DNA of 24,599 bases from the NCBI GenBank assembly GCA_963966315.1, contig CAWZYX010000036.1, positions 1-24,599 on the forward strand, given 5' to 3'. The notes below the pieces were generated by a model. That model searched no databases, was not told the origin of the DNA, and worked only from the letters and a program-made list of their open reading frames with translations. The stretch comes from Winogradskyella_A sp963966315. Its GTDB lineage: Bacteria; Bacteroidota; Bacteroidia; Flavobacteriales; Flavobacteriaceae. A program made the position numbers and the translations under genes. Below are positions 15,154 through 22,478 of this stretch, piece after piece (the stretch's first letter is position 1; every line of letters starts with the position of its first letter).

Positions 15154-15415
15154 CGGCTAGCTCTATTTTAATGTGAATAGCGGTCTCTTTTCTAATGGCC
15201 AGATGAGTATCGTTGATATTAAGATACAATGGATCTGATAATGGAGCTATCTGAACCAAATGCGCCTTGTTGCCAGGTAAACAACCCATTTCCAATAACT
15301 TCAACGGAATATTTGGAGAGGACACATCTTTAATAATGGCAACTTGTCCCCGTTTTAGTTCTGCTAGGGTCAATTTATCTTTTCTGTAATTAGAGATTCC
15401 GACTTTCGCTGACAT
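15146..15415 (-). CDS. feoA: Ferrous iron transport protein FeoA
   Basis: 89 residues, a single SH3-like barrel. The hallmark segments are LTLAELKRGQVAIIKDV, LKLLEMGCLPGNKAHLVQIAPL and DPLYLNINDTHLAIRKETA. FeoA is a small cytoplasmic partner of FeoB, needed for Fe2+ uptake in several bacteria. It precedes feoB and overlaps it by 8 nt. A promoter and a dyad lie upstream. The first 12 or so residues (MSAKVGISNYRK) are a slight N-terminal extension. Confidence 0.93.
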   Translation of the reverse strand: MSAKVGISNYRKDKLTLAELKRGQVAIIKDVSSPNIPLKLLEMGCLPGNKAHLVQIAPLSDPLYLNINDTHLAIRKETAIHIKIELAGE

Positions 15416-15465
15416 AAACTCTACTGTAAATTTTCAAGGCAAGAGCTATTGAAAATCAGGTTTTG

Positions 15466-15480
15466 TTTATTTAGAATAAA
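15466..15480. promoter_or_regulatory. Dyad TTTATTTAGAATAAA at the feo start region, candidate iron-responsive operator
   Basis: Perfect 6-bp arms (TTTATT/AATAAA) around TAG. The dyad sits about 10-25 nt downstream of the feo -7 box, about where transcription would start, a position suited to repression. AT-rich dyads of this type fit Fur- or DtxR-like regulators; the assignment is inference. Confidence 0.4.
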
Positions 15481-15490
15481 TTTAAAGAAG

Positions 15491-15521
15491 CAAAAATACT
15501 GTAAAATACCGATGTGAAAAA
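15491..15521 (-). promoter_or_regulatory. Promoter of the feoA-feoB-miniprotein operon
   Basis: On the minus strand, TTTT (15521-15518), 19 nt, then TATTTTTG (15498-15491) match the -33/-7 pattern. It lies between the upstream sco gene and feoA, so feo has its own start. Confidence 0.65.
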
Positions 15522-15535
15522 TTTAAAGTCCAATT

Positions 15536-16210
15536 TTAGGATTCTTTTTTAAGGATGGCAATATCTTGGAGGAGCCGCTGTATATCTTCCGGATTAGTAC
15601 CGTCATAAAAGCCTCTGATCTGTCTTCTTTTATCAATAAGCATAAAGTTCTCGGTATGGATCATATCGTATTCGTCCCCATTTCCGTCAGTCTTCACAGC
15701 GAGATAACTTTTTCGAGCTAATTCGTAGATCTGTTTTTTATCGCCAGTTACAAGGTTCCACTTTCGGTCAATCACCCCTTTTTCCAGGGCATATTTCTTT
15801 AATTGCGCAACACTGTCAATTTTTGGTGTGACCGAATGCGATAAGAGCATTACCTCATCATCGCTTAAGATCTCCTTCTGAATCTGATACATATGATCTG
15901 TCATGATGGGACAAATGGTCTGGCAGGTCGTAAAAAAGAAATCCGCCACATAAATTTTGTCTTTATAAGTGTCTTGGGTGACCAACTCACCATTTTGATT
16001 AATAAGTGAGAAATCTGCTATTTTGTGGTATTTACGCTGATGCTGTATGGTAGAATCCACTAATTCTTCACTGACCATTGTGGGCTGATAGATGGGGAGT
16101 GGTTTTTGGACATTCAGTACATTAAAAATGATCAAAATGATGATCAGGCAAAGGATGCTAAAAGCGATTGCAAAATTTCTGTAACCTTTAAAAAAACGTA
16201 ATAAAGACAT
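15536..16210 (-). CDS. SCO family copper chaperone (Sco1/SenC)
   Basis: 224 residues. One N-terminal membrane helix (about 13-32, AIAFSILCLIIILIIFNVLN) tethers a thioredoxin-fold domain in the periplasm. The copper site is C96 and C100 (FFFTTCQTICPIM, CxxxC) with H185 (YDMIHTENFML), the full Sco Cu ligand set. Sco proteins deliver copper to, or reduce thiols in, the CuA site of cytochrome c oxidase. No oxidase genes are in the window. It is on the same strand as feoAB but has its own promoter box, and feo has a separate one. It is divergent from rseP. Confidence 0.93.
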   Translation of the reverse strand: MSLLRFFKGYRNFAIAFSILCLIIILIIFNVLNVQKPLPIYQPTMVSEELVDSTIQHQRKYHKIADFSLINQNGELVTQDTYKDKIYVADFFFTTCQTICPIMTDHMYQIQKEILSDDEVMLLSHSVTPKIDSVAQLKKYALEKGVIDRKWNLVTGDKKQIYELARKSYLAVKTDGNGDEYDMIHTENFMLIDKRRQIRGFYDGTNPEDIQRLLQDIAILKKES

Positions 16211-16235
16211 TTAGCTCGTGATCAATTTGGAAATA

Positions 16236-16266
16236 CAAAGTTACGACCGCCGCCTTGTATAGTAAA
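16236..16266 (-). promoter_or_regulatory. Promoter of the sco gene
   Basis: On the minus strand, TTTA (16266-16263), 19 nt, then TAACTTTG (16243-16236) fit the -33/-7 pattern, 25 nt from the ATG at 16210. Confidence 0.6.
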
Positions 16267-16301
16267 GTTAATTAACCAAAAACTAATAGTGTCTGTCCTA
16301 C

Positions 16302-16316
16302 TATTCTTAAAGAATA
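16302..16316. promoter_or_regulatory. 15-bp palindrome between divergent sco and rseP
   Basis: TATTCTTAAAGAATA has perfect 7-bp arms around one A. It is located between the two divergent promoters, upstream of both. A shared operator is possible; nothing identifies the regulator. Confidence 0.35.
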
Positions 16317-16357
16317 ATAAATCGATGTTAAATAAGTCCTGAAGGAAGGGATAATTA

Positions 16358-16388
16358 TTTTCTCAATCTTCTTAAAAGGTTACTTTTG
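16358..16388 (+). promoter_or_regulatory. Promoter of rseP
   Basis: TTTT (16358-16361), 19 nt, then TACTTTTG (16381-16388) fit the Bacteroidota -33/-7 pattern, 27 nt before ATG 16416. Confidence 0.65.
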
Positions 16389-16415
16389 TGAATTGAAATT
16401 TTGAAAACGATTCCA

Positions 16416-17756
16416 ATGGAATTCCTTATAAAAATATCTCAGTTTTTGCTGAGCTTATCCTTACTAATAGTCCTGCATGAATTGGGACACTTTATTCCCG
16501 CAAAGTTGTTTAAGACCAAAGTGGAGAAGTTTTACCTCTTCTTTGATGTCAAATTTTCACTTTTCAAAAAGAAGATTGGAGAAACAGTGTATGGGATCGG
16601 TTGGTTGCCATTAGGGGGCTACGTTAAGATCGCAGGGATGATTGATGAAAGTATGGATAAAGAACAAATGGCTCAACCGCCCCAACCCTGGGAATTCAGG
16701 TCTAAACCGGCCTGGCAGAGACTGATCATTATGCTGGGAGGGGTCACCGTAAATTTCATTCTGGCATACGTTATTTTTGTGGGGATGTCTTTCTTTTTTG
16801 GGGATGCAGACGTTAAGGTAGACAGTCTAAAAGGAGGATATTACGTGGAAAATCCGGTGTTGCTTGATGCTGGCTTTAAAACTGGAGATAAGGTGGTGTC
16901 CATTAACAAGGTTCCCATTGAAAACGATTCGGATATTGGTCTGAATATTATCAGCGCCGAGGAAATTACCATAGAGCGTGACGGAATACTACAAACCATT
17001 GTGCTTCCTGAAGATTTTCTGGGGCAGCTGTCATCCAGCGGTAGTAAATCACTTTTTAATTTCCGATATCCTTTTATCGTAGAAAAGGTATCCGATACAT
17101 CTCATAACAAAGGAGTGGATCTGAGGTTGAACGATCAGATTTTGATGATCAATGGTCAGTCTGCGGAGTATTTAGATGAGTTAGAACCCTTATTGCAGCA
17201 GTATAAAGGCCAAAATGTGACAGTTACTGCATTGAGAGCAGGAGATACTATTAATCGAACCGTTGCTGTGAACGAGAATGCAAGGCTGGGCATTTACCGA
17301 ATATTGGACATGAGTACCTTTGACAAATTGGGATATCTGGAAGTTTCCCGCAAAGAGTACGGTTTCTTTGAGAGTTTTGCTGCCGGCGGGCGAAAATTCA
17401 ACCGTACCTTAAGCAATTATGGATCCCAGTTAAAGGCTATTTTCAGCCCAAGTACAGGTGCTTACAAAGGATTAGGTGGATTCAAGGCCATTTACGATCA
17501 ATTTCCAAGTGCCTGGTCCTGGTCTTACTTTTGGGGCCTGACCGCCTTTCTTTCTATCATGCTTGCGGTCTTAAACCTTTTGCCCATTCCGGCCTTAGAT
17601 GGAGGGCATGTTATGTTTTTACTTTTTGAAATGATCTCTGGAAAAAAACCCAGTGAGAAATTTTTAGAACGTGCTCAGATCATCGGCTTCTTTATATTAA
17701 TCGCTTTGGTTTTGTTTGCCAATGGTAATGATATCTTCAAAGCACTTTCCAACTGA
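16416..17756 (+). CDS. rseP: RIP metalloprotease RseP (site-2 protease)
   Basis: 446 residues from ATG 16416; a TTG five codons earlier is in frame but a less likely start. The zinc motif HELGH is at 21-25 in the first membrane helix. A second helix pair follows MLGGVTVNFILAYVIFVG. The periplasmic middle holds two PDZ-like regions (about 125-200, with DAGFKTGDKVVSINKVPI, and about 210-285, with LRLNDQILMINGQSAEYL). The third ligand motif is NLLPIPALDGGH, with LDGGH at 394-398. RseP-type enzymes cut membrane-embedded anti-sigma factors or signal-peptide remnants within the membrane. It is transcribed alone; the substrate here is unknown. Confidence 0.95.
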   Translation: MEFLIKISQFLLSLSLLIVLHELGHFIPAKLFKTKVEKFYLFFDVKFSLFKKKIGETVYGIGWLPLGGYVKIAGMIDESMDKEQMAQPPQPWEFRSKPAWQRLIIMLGGVTVNFILAYVIFVGMSFFFGDADVKVDSLKGGYYVENPVLLDAGFKTGDKVVSINKVPIENDSDIGLNIISAEEITIERDGILQTIVLPEDFLGQLSSSGSKSLFNFRYPFIVEKVSDTSHNKGVDLRLNDQILMINGQSAEYLDELEPLLQQYKGQNVTVTALRAGDTINRTVAVNENARLGIYRILDMSTFDKLGYLEVSRKEYGFFESFAAGGRKFNRTLSNYGSQLKAIFSPSTGAYKGLGGFKAIYDQFPSAWSWSYFWGLTAFLSIMLAVLNLLPIPALDGGHVMFLLFEMISGKKPSEKFLERAQIIGFFILIALVLFANGNDIFKALSN

Positions 17757-17997
17757 GAGGATTATTAAGACTTTTTTAAGAACTAATTCAATCGTTTGAT
17801 GTTTTCTATGATGTCAAATGAGTGAATTGAAGAGTTTGATTTCTGTTTAAAGGAGCTCATATGAAGCTCTATCTTCCATCATTAAAGGACTTTGACTTGT
17901 TGATAATTTTGTGAACAAAGATGAGGTCAATCCACAAAATAGAGTCAAATAAAACCTGAATTTTATACATCCAATTTAGATTAATTCTACCTCATTT

Positions 17998-19272
17998 ATG
18001 GAAATCAATTATATAGTAAAACGAGATTTTACAACAAAACCTTTTGAAAAAAGTAAAATAACAAATGCTGTTTTAAAGGCGATGACAGCCCTGGAAAACG
18101 GCAGTTTAGAAGACGCTGAACGCATTACCGAACTGGTGTATGCGGCTTTGGTTGAGCAGAAAAAACTAGACGTGGGATTTGTACCTACGGTTGAGCAGGT
18201 GCAGGATGGAGTGGAGCGTGCGCTTATGGCTAGCTCCTTTCTGGATGTTGCCAAAGCTTACATACTTTACAGAGACGAACAGGCCAGAAAGCGTAAAGCC
18301 AATATTTTTGAAAAGCGAATCAATCTCAAGCCTTATGAATACCCCCAGCTCTATGAGTATGTTCCTGCTATTCGTCATTCGTATTGGATCCACACAGAAT
18401 TCAATTTCACCAGTGACATTCAGGATTTTAAAACAGGACTCTCTGATGTTGAAAAGAGCGCTATTAAAAATACCATGCTGGCCATTTCGCAAATTGAAGT
18501 GGCTGTTAAGACTTTTTGGGGCGACATATACCATCGCATGCCAAAACCAGAGATTGGTTCTGTTGGAGCCACCTTTGCTGAGAGTGAAGTAAGGCACCAC
18601 GATGCTTACTCACATTTACTGGAAATTCTGGGGCTTAATAATGAGTTTAAAAACCTTAAGAAAAAACCGGTAATCATGAAGCGCGTTCAGTACCTCGAAA
18701 CTGCGCTTAAGAATGCCAAGAGTGATGATAATAAGGAATATGCCGAGTCCATTCTTTTATTTTCTCTGTTTATAGAACACGTTTCTCTGTTTTCTCAGTT
18801 TCTGATCATTATGGCTTTTAACAAGCACAAGAATGTACTCAAAGGAATTTCAAATGTGGTAGAGGCCACTTCAAAAGAAGAACAGATCCATGGAGACTTT
18901 GGGATAGATGTCATAAAAATCATCAAGGAGGAAAATCCGGATTGGTTCGATGCAGAGTACGAAGAAATGATCCAAAATATGTGTAAAGAAGCTTTTGAAG
19001 CTGAAAGTAAGATTGTAGACTGGATTTTTGAAAAGGGAGAAATTGACTTTTTACCAAAGGCTGTTGTAAATGAATTCATTAAGAATCGCTTTAATAATTC
19101 GCTTGAGAGTATTGGAATTGAAAAAGTGTTTGAGGTTGATGAAAAACTACTTGCCGAAACCGAGTGGTTTGACGACGAAATCATAGCGACCAAACACGGT
19201 GATTTCTTTGTGAAGCGATCCATAAACTACAGTAAGAGAACCCAAAGTATAACCAGTGATGACCTTTTTTAA
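17998..19272 (+). CDS. nrdB: Class I ribonucleotide reductase beta subunit with N-terminal ATP-cone
   Basis: 424 residues. Residues 1 to about 95 are an ATP-cone (YIVKRDFTTKPFEKSKITNA ... VQDGVERALMASSFLDVAKAYILYR), normally found on NrdA. The rest is the ferritin-like radical subunit. Metal ligands read by pattern are E167, E197 and H200 (ESEVRHHDAY), E260 (FIEHVSLF), E295 and H298 (KEEQIHGDFG). Tyr204 lies four residues after H200, the place of the radical Tyr in E. coli. A C-terminal tail (SITSDDLF) would dock on NrdA. An ATP-cone on NrdB with a dimanganese centre is known from flavobacteria (Leeuwenhoekiella blandensis), so allosteric on/off control via this subunit is likely. It is followed directly by nrdA. 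Confidence 0.95.
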   Translation: MEINYIVKRDFTTKPFEKSKITNAVLKAMTALENGSLEDAERITELVYAALVEQKKLDVGFVPTVEQVQDGVERALMASSFLDVAKAYILYRDEQARKRKANIFEKRINLKPYEYPQLYEYVPAIRHSYWIHTEFNFTSDIQDFKTGLSDVEKSAIKNTMLAISQIEVAVKTFWGDIYHRMPKPEIGSVGATFAESEVRHHDAYSHLLEILGLNNEFKNLKKKPVIMKRVQYLETALKNAKSDDNKEYAESILLFSLFIEHVSLFSQFLIIMAFNKHKNVLKGISNVVEATSKEEQIHGDFGIDVIKIIKEENPDWFDAEYEEMIQNMCKEAFEAESKIVDWIFEKGEIDFLPKAVVNEFIKNRFNNSLESIGIEKVFEVDEKLLAETEWFDDEIIATKHGDFFVKRSINYSKRTQSITSDDLF

Positions 19273-21060
19273 ATGAAACCAGAAACCAACTTAATTACAT
19301 CCAGCGAACAAACAACTACAACACAATCAGATTTAGTAACAGCCAGGAAAAAATCTCTTGAGACCTACAAAGAGCAAAGTGAAGGAACATTTGCGTGGTT
19401 AACAGACCATAGCCGTAAGTTCCTTGCCTCAGGATATCTGGTAGATGGCGTTTCTCCTGAAGAACGCATAAGAGAAATTGCCGACCGCGCCGAGACCATT
19501 CTCAACAAACCTGGTTTTTCAGATAAGTTTTATAACTACATGTCCAGAGGATTCTTTTCATTAGCGTCACCAGTTTGGTCCAACTTTGGAAAAGAGAGGG
19601 GTCTGCCCATCAGCTGTTTTGGATCTCATATAGATGATGATATGGGGAATATACTTTATACCCAGTCTGAAGTTGGCATGATGTCCAAGCTAGGTGGTGG
19701 CACCTCAGGCTATTTTGGCAAAATCAGGCACAGAGGAGCCCCCGTAAAGAACAATGGTCAGGCCTCAGGTGCTGTTCATATCATGCAGTTGTTTGAATCG
19801 ATGGTGGACGTGGTGAGTCAGGGGTCGGTGCGCCGCGGCCGCTTTTCGCCCTACCTGCCTATTGACCACGCAGATATTAAGGAGTTTCTGGAAATAGGAA
19901 CGGAAGGTAACCCTATACAGTCCTTAACTCATGGCGTTACCGTTTCTAACGACTGGATGGAAGAAATGATCGCTGGTGATGTCGAAAAACGATCTGTTTG
20001 GGCTAAGGTCTTACAGAGCAGAGGCGAAATGGGATATCCATACATCTTCTTCAGAGACAATGCTAACAACGGCGCTGCGGATGTGTATCAGGACAAACAA
20101 CTACCTATTCACGCTAGTAACTTATGTACTGAGATCATGCTCCCTTCAAATGAAGATTGGTCTTTTGTTTGTGTGCTTTCCTCTATCAACCTTTTGCATT
20201 ACGATGAATGGAAGGATACAGATGCTGTAGAAACAATGGTGTGCTTTCTGGACGCAGTCATCTCAGAATTCCTTGAAAAGCTTGAAGCCTATCGCGATTC
20301 ATCGGACCGGGAGGACCGTCAGACCTTCTTATTTATGGAGCGTGCCTATAATTTTGCCAAACAGAATCGAGCGCTTGGTATGGGTGTATTGGGTTGGCAC
20401 TCATTGCTGCAATCCAAAATGCTGGCCTTCAATAGTCAGGAAGCCTATAACCTCAACAGTGAGATCTTTAAATTTATAAAGGAGCGTTCGTATAAAGCTT
20501 CTGAAGACCTGGCTGTGGAATATGGCGAGCCTGATGTTCTCAAGGGTTACGGCAGACGAAATGCTACCTTAAATGCCATTGCACCAACGACTTCATCGGC
20601 ATTTATTCTTGGACAGGTATCACAGGGGATAGAGCCTATTTGGTCTAATATTTATGTGAAGGATATTGCCAAGATTAAGACGACGATTAAAAATAAGTAT
20701 CTGGAAAATCTGCTTGAGGAAAAGGGAATGAACACTGCCGACGTGTGGAAGAGTATCAGAGAACACGACGGATCTGTTCAGCATCTGGAGTTCTTAACTG
20801 ATCAGGAAAAGGATGTCTTTAAAACCTATGCAGAGATCGATCAGATGGATATCATCTATCAGGCCGCAAATCGCCAACATCATATTGATCAGGGACAGTC
20901 GGTCAATATTATTGTTCATCCTGACATGCCCGTAAAAGAGATCAACAAAATTCATGTCACTGCATGGAAATTAGGACTAAAGTCTTTGTATTACCAGCAC
21001 AGCATGAACGCCGCTCAGAAGTTCAAGCAAAAGAAAGAATGTACGAGCTGCGAAGGTTAA
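19273..21060 (+). CDS. nrdA: Ribonucleoside-diphosphate reductase alpha subunit, lacking an ATP-cone
   Basis: 595 residues. It begins immediately after the nrdB stop (TAAATG). The catalytic set is complete: C115 (LPISCFGSH) and C300 (WSFVCVLSSINL) as the redox pair, N283, C285 and E287 (ASNLCTEIML) around the thiyl-radical Cys, and a C-terminal reducing pair C590/C593 (KKECTSCEG). It reduces ribonucleotides to deoxyribonucleotides. It lacks the usual N-terminal ATP-cone: a 30-residue Thr/Ser-rich leader runs straight into the reductase domain. The activity switch would therefore come from NrdB. The order nrdB-nrdA is unusual relative to E. coli but consistent with this enzyme type. A strong terminator follows. 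Confidence 0.96.
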   Translation: MKPETNLITSSEQTTTTQSDLVTARKKSLETYKEQSEGTFAWLTDHSRKFLASGYLVDGVSPEERIREIADRAETILNKPGFSDKFYNYMSRGFFSLASPVWSNFGKERGLPISCFGSHIDDDMGNILYTQSEVGMMSKLGGGTSGYFGKIRHRGAPVKNNGQASGAVHIMQLFESMVDVVSQGSVRRGRFSPYLPIDHADIKEFLEIGTEGNPIQSLTHGVTVSNDWMEEMIAGDVEKRSVWAKVLQSRGEMGYPYIFFRDNANNGAADVYQDKQLPIHASNLCTEIMLPSNEDWSFVCVLSSINLLHYDEWKDTDAVETMVCFLDAVISEFLEKLEAYRDSSDREDRQTFLFMERAYNFAKQNRALGMGVLGWHSLLQSKMLAFNSQEAYNLNSEIFKFIKERSYKASEDLAVEYGEPDVLKGYGRRNATLNAIAPTTSSAFILGQVSQGIEPIWSNIYVKDIAKIKTTIKNKYLENLLEEKGMNTADVWKSIREHDGSVQHLEFLTDQEKDVFKTYAEIDQMDIIYQAANRQHHIDQGQSVNIIVHPDMPVKEINKIHVTAWKLGLKSLYYQHSMNAAQKFKQKKECTSCEG

Positions 21061-21076
21061 GTGTTAGAGTTGTTAG

Positions 21077-21114
21077 AAAAAAGGTCAGTTTAATTTCAGA
21101 ACTGACCTTTTTTT
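21077..21114 (+). terminator. Rho-independent terminator of nrdBA
   Basis: AAAAAAGGTCAGTT and AACTGACCTTTTTTT form a 14-bp stem with a 9-nt loop, 17 nt after the nrdA stop. Confidence 0.9.
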
Positions 21115-21164
21115 ATGGGGTGCTTGTTCATTTTGACGAAAGTGTCCTATAAATTGTTTTATCT

Positions 21165-21196
21165 TTTGTAGAGAAGAAAAAAATAAATTATATTTG
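21165..21196 (+). promoter_or_regulatory. Promoter of tRNA-Asn
   Basis: TTTG (21165-21168), 20 nt, then TATATTTG (21189-21196) make one of the best -33/-7 matches in the window. It lies 39 nt before the mature tRNA 5' end. Confidence 0.75.
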
Positions 21197-21235
21197 CGCC
21201 TGCCTAATCGAAAGCCAGGCAATTGAATGCTAAAT

Positions 21236-21309
21236 TCCTCAGTAGCTCAGTTGGTTAGAGCATCTGACTGTTAATCAGAGGGTCGTTGGTTCGAGCCCAA
21301 CCTGAGGAG
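21236..21309 (+). tRNA. tRNA-Asn (anticodon GTT)
   Basis: Full cloverleaf. Acceptor TCCTCAG pairs with CTGAGGA, with G as discriminator. The D-arm is AGCTCAGTTGGTTAGAGC. The anticodon stem TCTGA/TCAGA encloses loop CTGTTAA with GTT at 21270-21272. The T-arm is TTGGTTCGAGCCCAA. CCA is not encoded. Confidence 0.97.
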
Positions 21310-21316
21310 CGAAAGG

Positions 21317-21340
21317 CCCAGTAGAGATACTGGGTTTTTT
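21317..21340 (+). terminator. Terminator of tRNA-Asn
   Basis: CCCAGTA-GAGA-TACTGGG followed by six T, 8 nt after the tRNA. It separates tRNA-Asn from tRNA-Pro. Confidence 0.85.
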
Positions 21341-21463
21341 ATTAATATTAGTGTTTTAGGGATGTGGCCCTTATTGGCTAGGGATCAATTGCAGCGCAGA
21401 GAATTCTAGATCAGTCAAAAACCACGCTAGCCAAAACTAAGTTTGGTTTTGTTTATTGAATAT

Positions 21464-21538
21464 CGGGATGTGGCGCAGTCCGGTTAGCGTACACGGCTGG
21501 GGGCCGTGTGGTCGCAGGTTCAAATCCTGTCATCCCGA
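21464..21538 (+). tRNA. tRNA-Pro (anticodon GGG)
   Basis: Acceptor CGGGATG pairs with CATCCCG, discriminator A. The D-arm is GCGCAGTCCGGTTAGCGT. The anticodon stem CACGG/CCGTG encloses loop CTGGGGG with GGG in the middle. The T-arm is GCAGGTTCAAATCCTGT. No encoded CCA. It lies at the border to A+T-rich accessory DNA, as tRNA genes often do. Confidence 0.96.
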
Positions 21539-21545
21539 CTAAGCG

Positions 21546-21578
21546 AAAAAGTGATTTGTGAAAGCAAATCACTTTTTT
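21546..21578 (+). terminator. Terminator of tRNA-Pro
   Basis: AAAAAGTGATTTG and CAAATCACTTTTT form a 13-bp stem with a 6-nt loop and end in T6, 8 nt after the tRNA. Confidence 0.9.
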
Positions 21579-21659
21579 GTTTCCGAAAACTGCCAAAACT
21601 TTGTTTTAGAGCAGTTTTAGGGAACAAAAAACTAATGCTTAAGCATTAGCACTTTTTCA

Positions 21660-21699
21660 TTTGCAATAAGGGTTTATGAGGATTCTTCAAATCCTTTTT
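21660..21699 (+). repeat. 40-nt direct repeat, copy 1
   Basis: It starts TTTGCAATAAGGGTTTATGA and contains the small hairpin AGGATT-CTTCA-AATCCT followed by TTTTT. Copy 2 lies 101 nt downstream and differs at only a few positions, with the hairpin arms unchanged. Confidence 0.8.
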
Positions 21700-21760
21700 G
21701 CCAATTTTCGATAATGTTTGGGAGAAACAAAAAAAGATGCTGGGTAGCAGCAAAGCTTTA

Positions 21761-21800
21761 TTTGCAATGAGGGTTTATGAGGATTCTTGAAATCCTTATT
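21761..21800 (+). repeat. 40-nt direct repeat, copy 2
   Basis: It starts TTTGCAATGAGGGTTTATGA and carries AGGATT-CTTGA-AATCCT, so the loop differs by one base from copy 1 while both arms are kept. Confidence 0.8.
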
Positions 21801-21843
21801 GTTATTTTTCAATACTTGACATTATTTAGGAAAATAGAGAAAA

Positions 21844-22101
21844 TTAGAGTTGTGGCCAAAGCCAATACAGGAAGACCAAGGCAATGACAGCTCCAATGAT
21901 ATTCTGAATCATTTTGTTCTTCACAATAAACCCAATAATCACATCTAGTCCTATTCCAACAAAGGAAGCGAAGATTAAGCCACCAAGGGAAATTAAACCC
22001 CAACCACCGTTATCGGCAAGTTGATTGTAATTACTTATTAATATATAAACACAATATATCAATAAGACTAGCATTGCTGAGGTGAGAACGGTTAGTTTCA
22101 T
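21844..22101 (-). CDS. Small three-helix membrane protein, hypothetical
   Basis: 85 residues. Three hydrophobic segments are visible: about 5-24 (VLTSAMLVLLIYCVYILISN), about 33-60 (GWGLISLGGLIFASFVGIGL and following) and about 65-83 (IIGAVIALVFLYWLWP). It starts directly at the stop of the upstream 74-codon frame (TAA then ATG with no gap), which supports co-translation. No family recognised. An overlapping 64-codon frame on the same strand is less protein-like. Confidence 0.65.
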   Translation of the reverse strand: MKLTVLTSAMLVLLIYCVYILISNYNQLADNGGWGLISLGGLIFASFVGIGLDVIIGFIVKNKMIQNIIGAVIALVFLYWLWPQL

Positions 22102-22326
22102 TTAATTCAAATGATTACCTGATTTTTTTTGAATTTTATCCTTCAAATCTTTTAGTAGATAATAGTCTTGTTCTGATTGAATGGAAAATCTCTTCTCTAT
22201 ATTAGTATCAATACTTGTAAATGAAATGCTGTTGCCAGTTCCACTGGACCTTTTGGGTCCAGGGGAGTGCCCATTGTTAAGCAATTTCCCAGAAAAGTTC
22301 TTAATCTGAATATCTAAGTTATGCAC
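22102..22326 (-). CDS. Small soluble protein, hypothetical
   Basis: 74 residues from a GTG start at 22326, with AAAGGAA immediately before it and no in-frame ATG alternative. It is polar with no membrane segment. A Ser/Gly/Pro-rich middle (NNGHSPGPKRSSGTGNSISF) is followed by a charged, probably helical C-terminus (EQDYYLLKDLKDKIQKK). Its stop abuts the ATG of the membrane protein gene, so the two form a mini-operon. No recognised family. The plan (small soluble plus small membrane protein) occurs in toxin/immunity and other pairs, but nothing here proves that. Confidence 0.45.
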   Translation of the reverse strand: MHNLDIQIKNFSGKLLNNGHSPGPKRSSGTGNSISFTSIDTNIEKRFSIQSEQDYYLLKDLKDKIQKKSGNHLN

Positions 22327-22415
22327 TTCCTTTAGTGAATATGTATGGCAAATTCTTATTGTTAGAAGTAAACACTATTGAAACTAAGGTTAATTTTACA
22401 GTTTATTAACATCAA

Positions 22416-22432
22416 TTGCGGAAAAACCGTAA
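22416..22432. promoter_or_regulatory. Palindrome TTGCGGAAAAACCGTAA, second copy
   Basis: It matches the element at 444-460 at 16 of 17 bases and lies 47 nt before the lipoprotein ATG. A weak -7-like box TTTCTTTG follows at 22443-22450. This position suits direct promoter control. Confidence 0.45.
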
Positions 22433-22478
22433 CTCCATGTCATTTCTTTGATTTAATTTACTGAAAAATCCAAATCTC

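Larger units (their letters stand above)
21579..21843. other. Hairpin-rich non-coding stretch after tRNA-Pro
   Basis: No gene seen. In order it holds an imperfect nested hairpin of about 47 nt (arms GTTTCC and GGGAAC outside, AAAACTGC and GCAGTTTT inside), an 18-bp perfect palindrome CTAATGCTTAAGCATTAG (21632-21649), and two copies of a 40-nt repeat. It could be a small RNA, a decayed element end or a recombination scar. Confidence 0.5.

Noticed and set aside
17757..17997. NrdR box or promoter upstream of nrdB
   Set aside because: TAATTTTG at 17904-17911 lacks a -33 partner, and no paired NrdR-type boxes could be recognised.
18166..19223. Several 80-144-codon frames in nrdB on both strands
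   Set aside because: All overlap the strongly supported nrdB frame and show no family motifs.
21687..21696. TTCAAATCCT match to the tRNA-Pro T-loop as an att site
   Set aside because: Only 10 nt shared with the tRNA (21517-21528 region); it does not extend to the tRNA 3' end, as an att repeat should.
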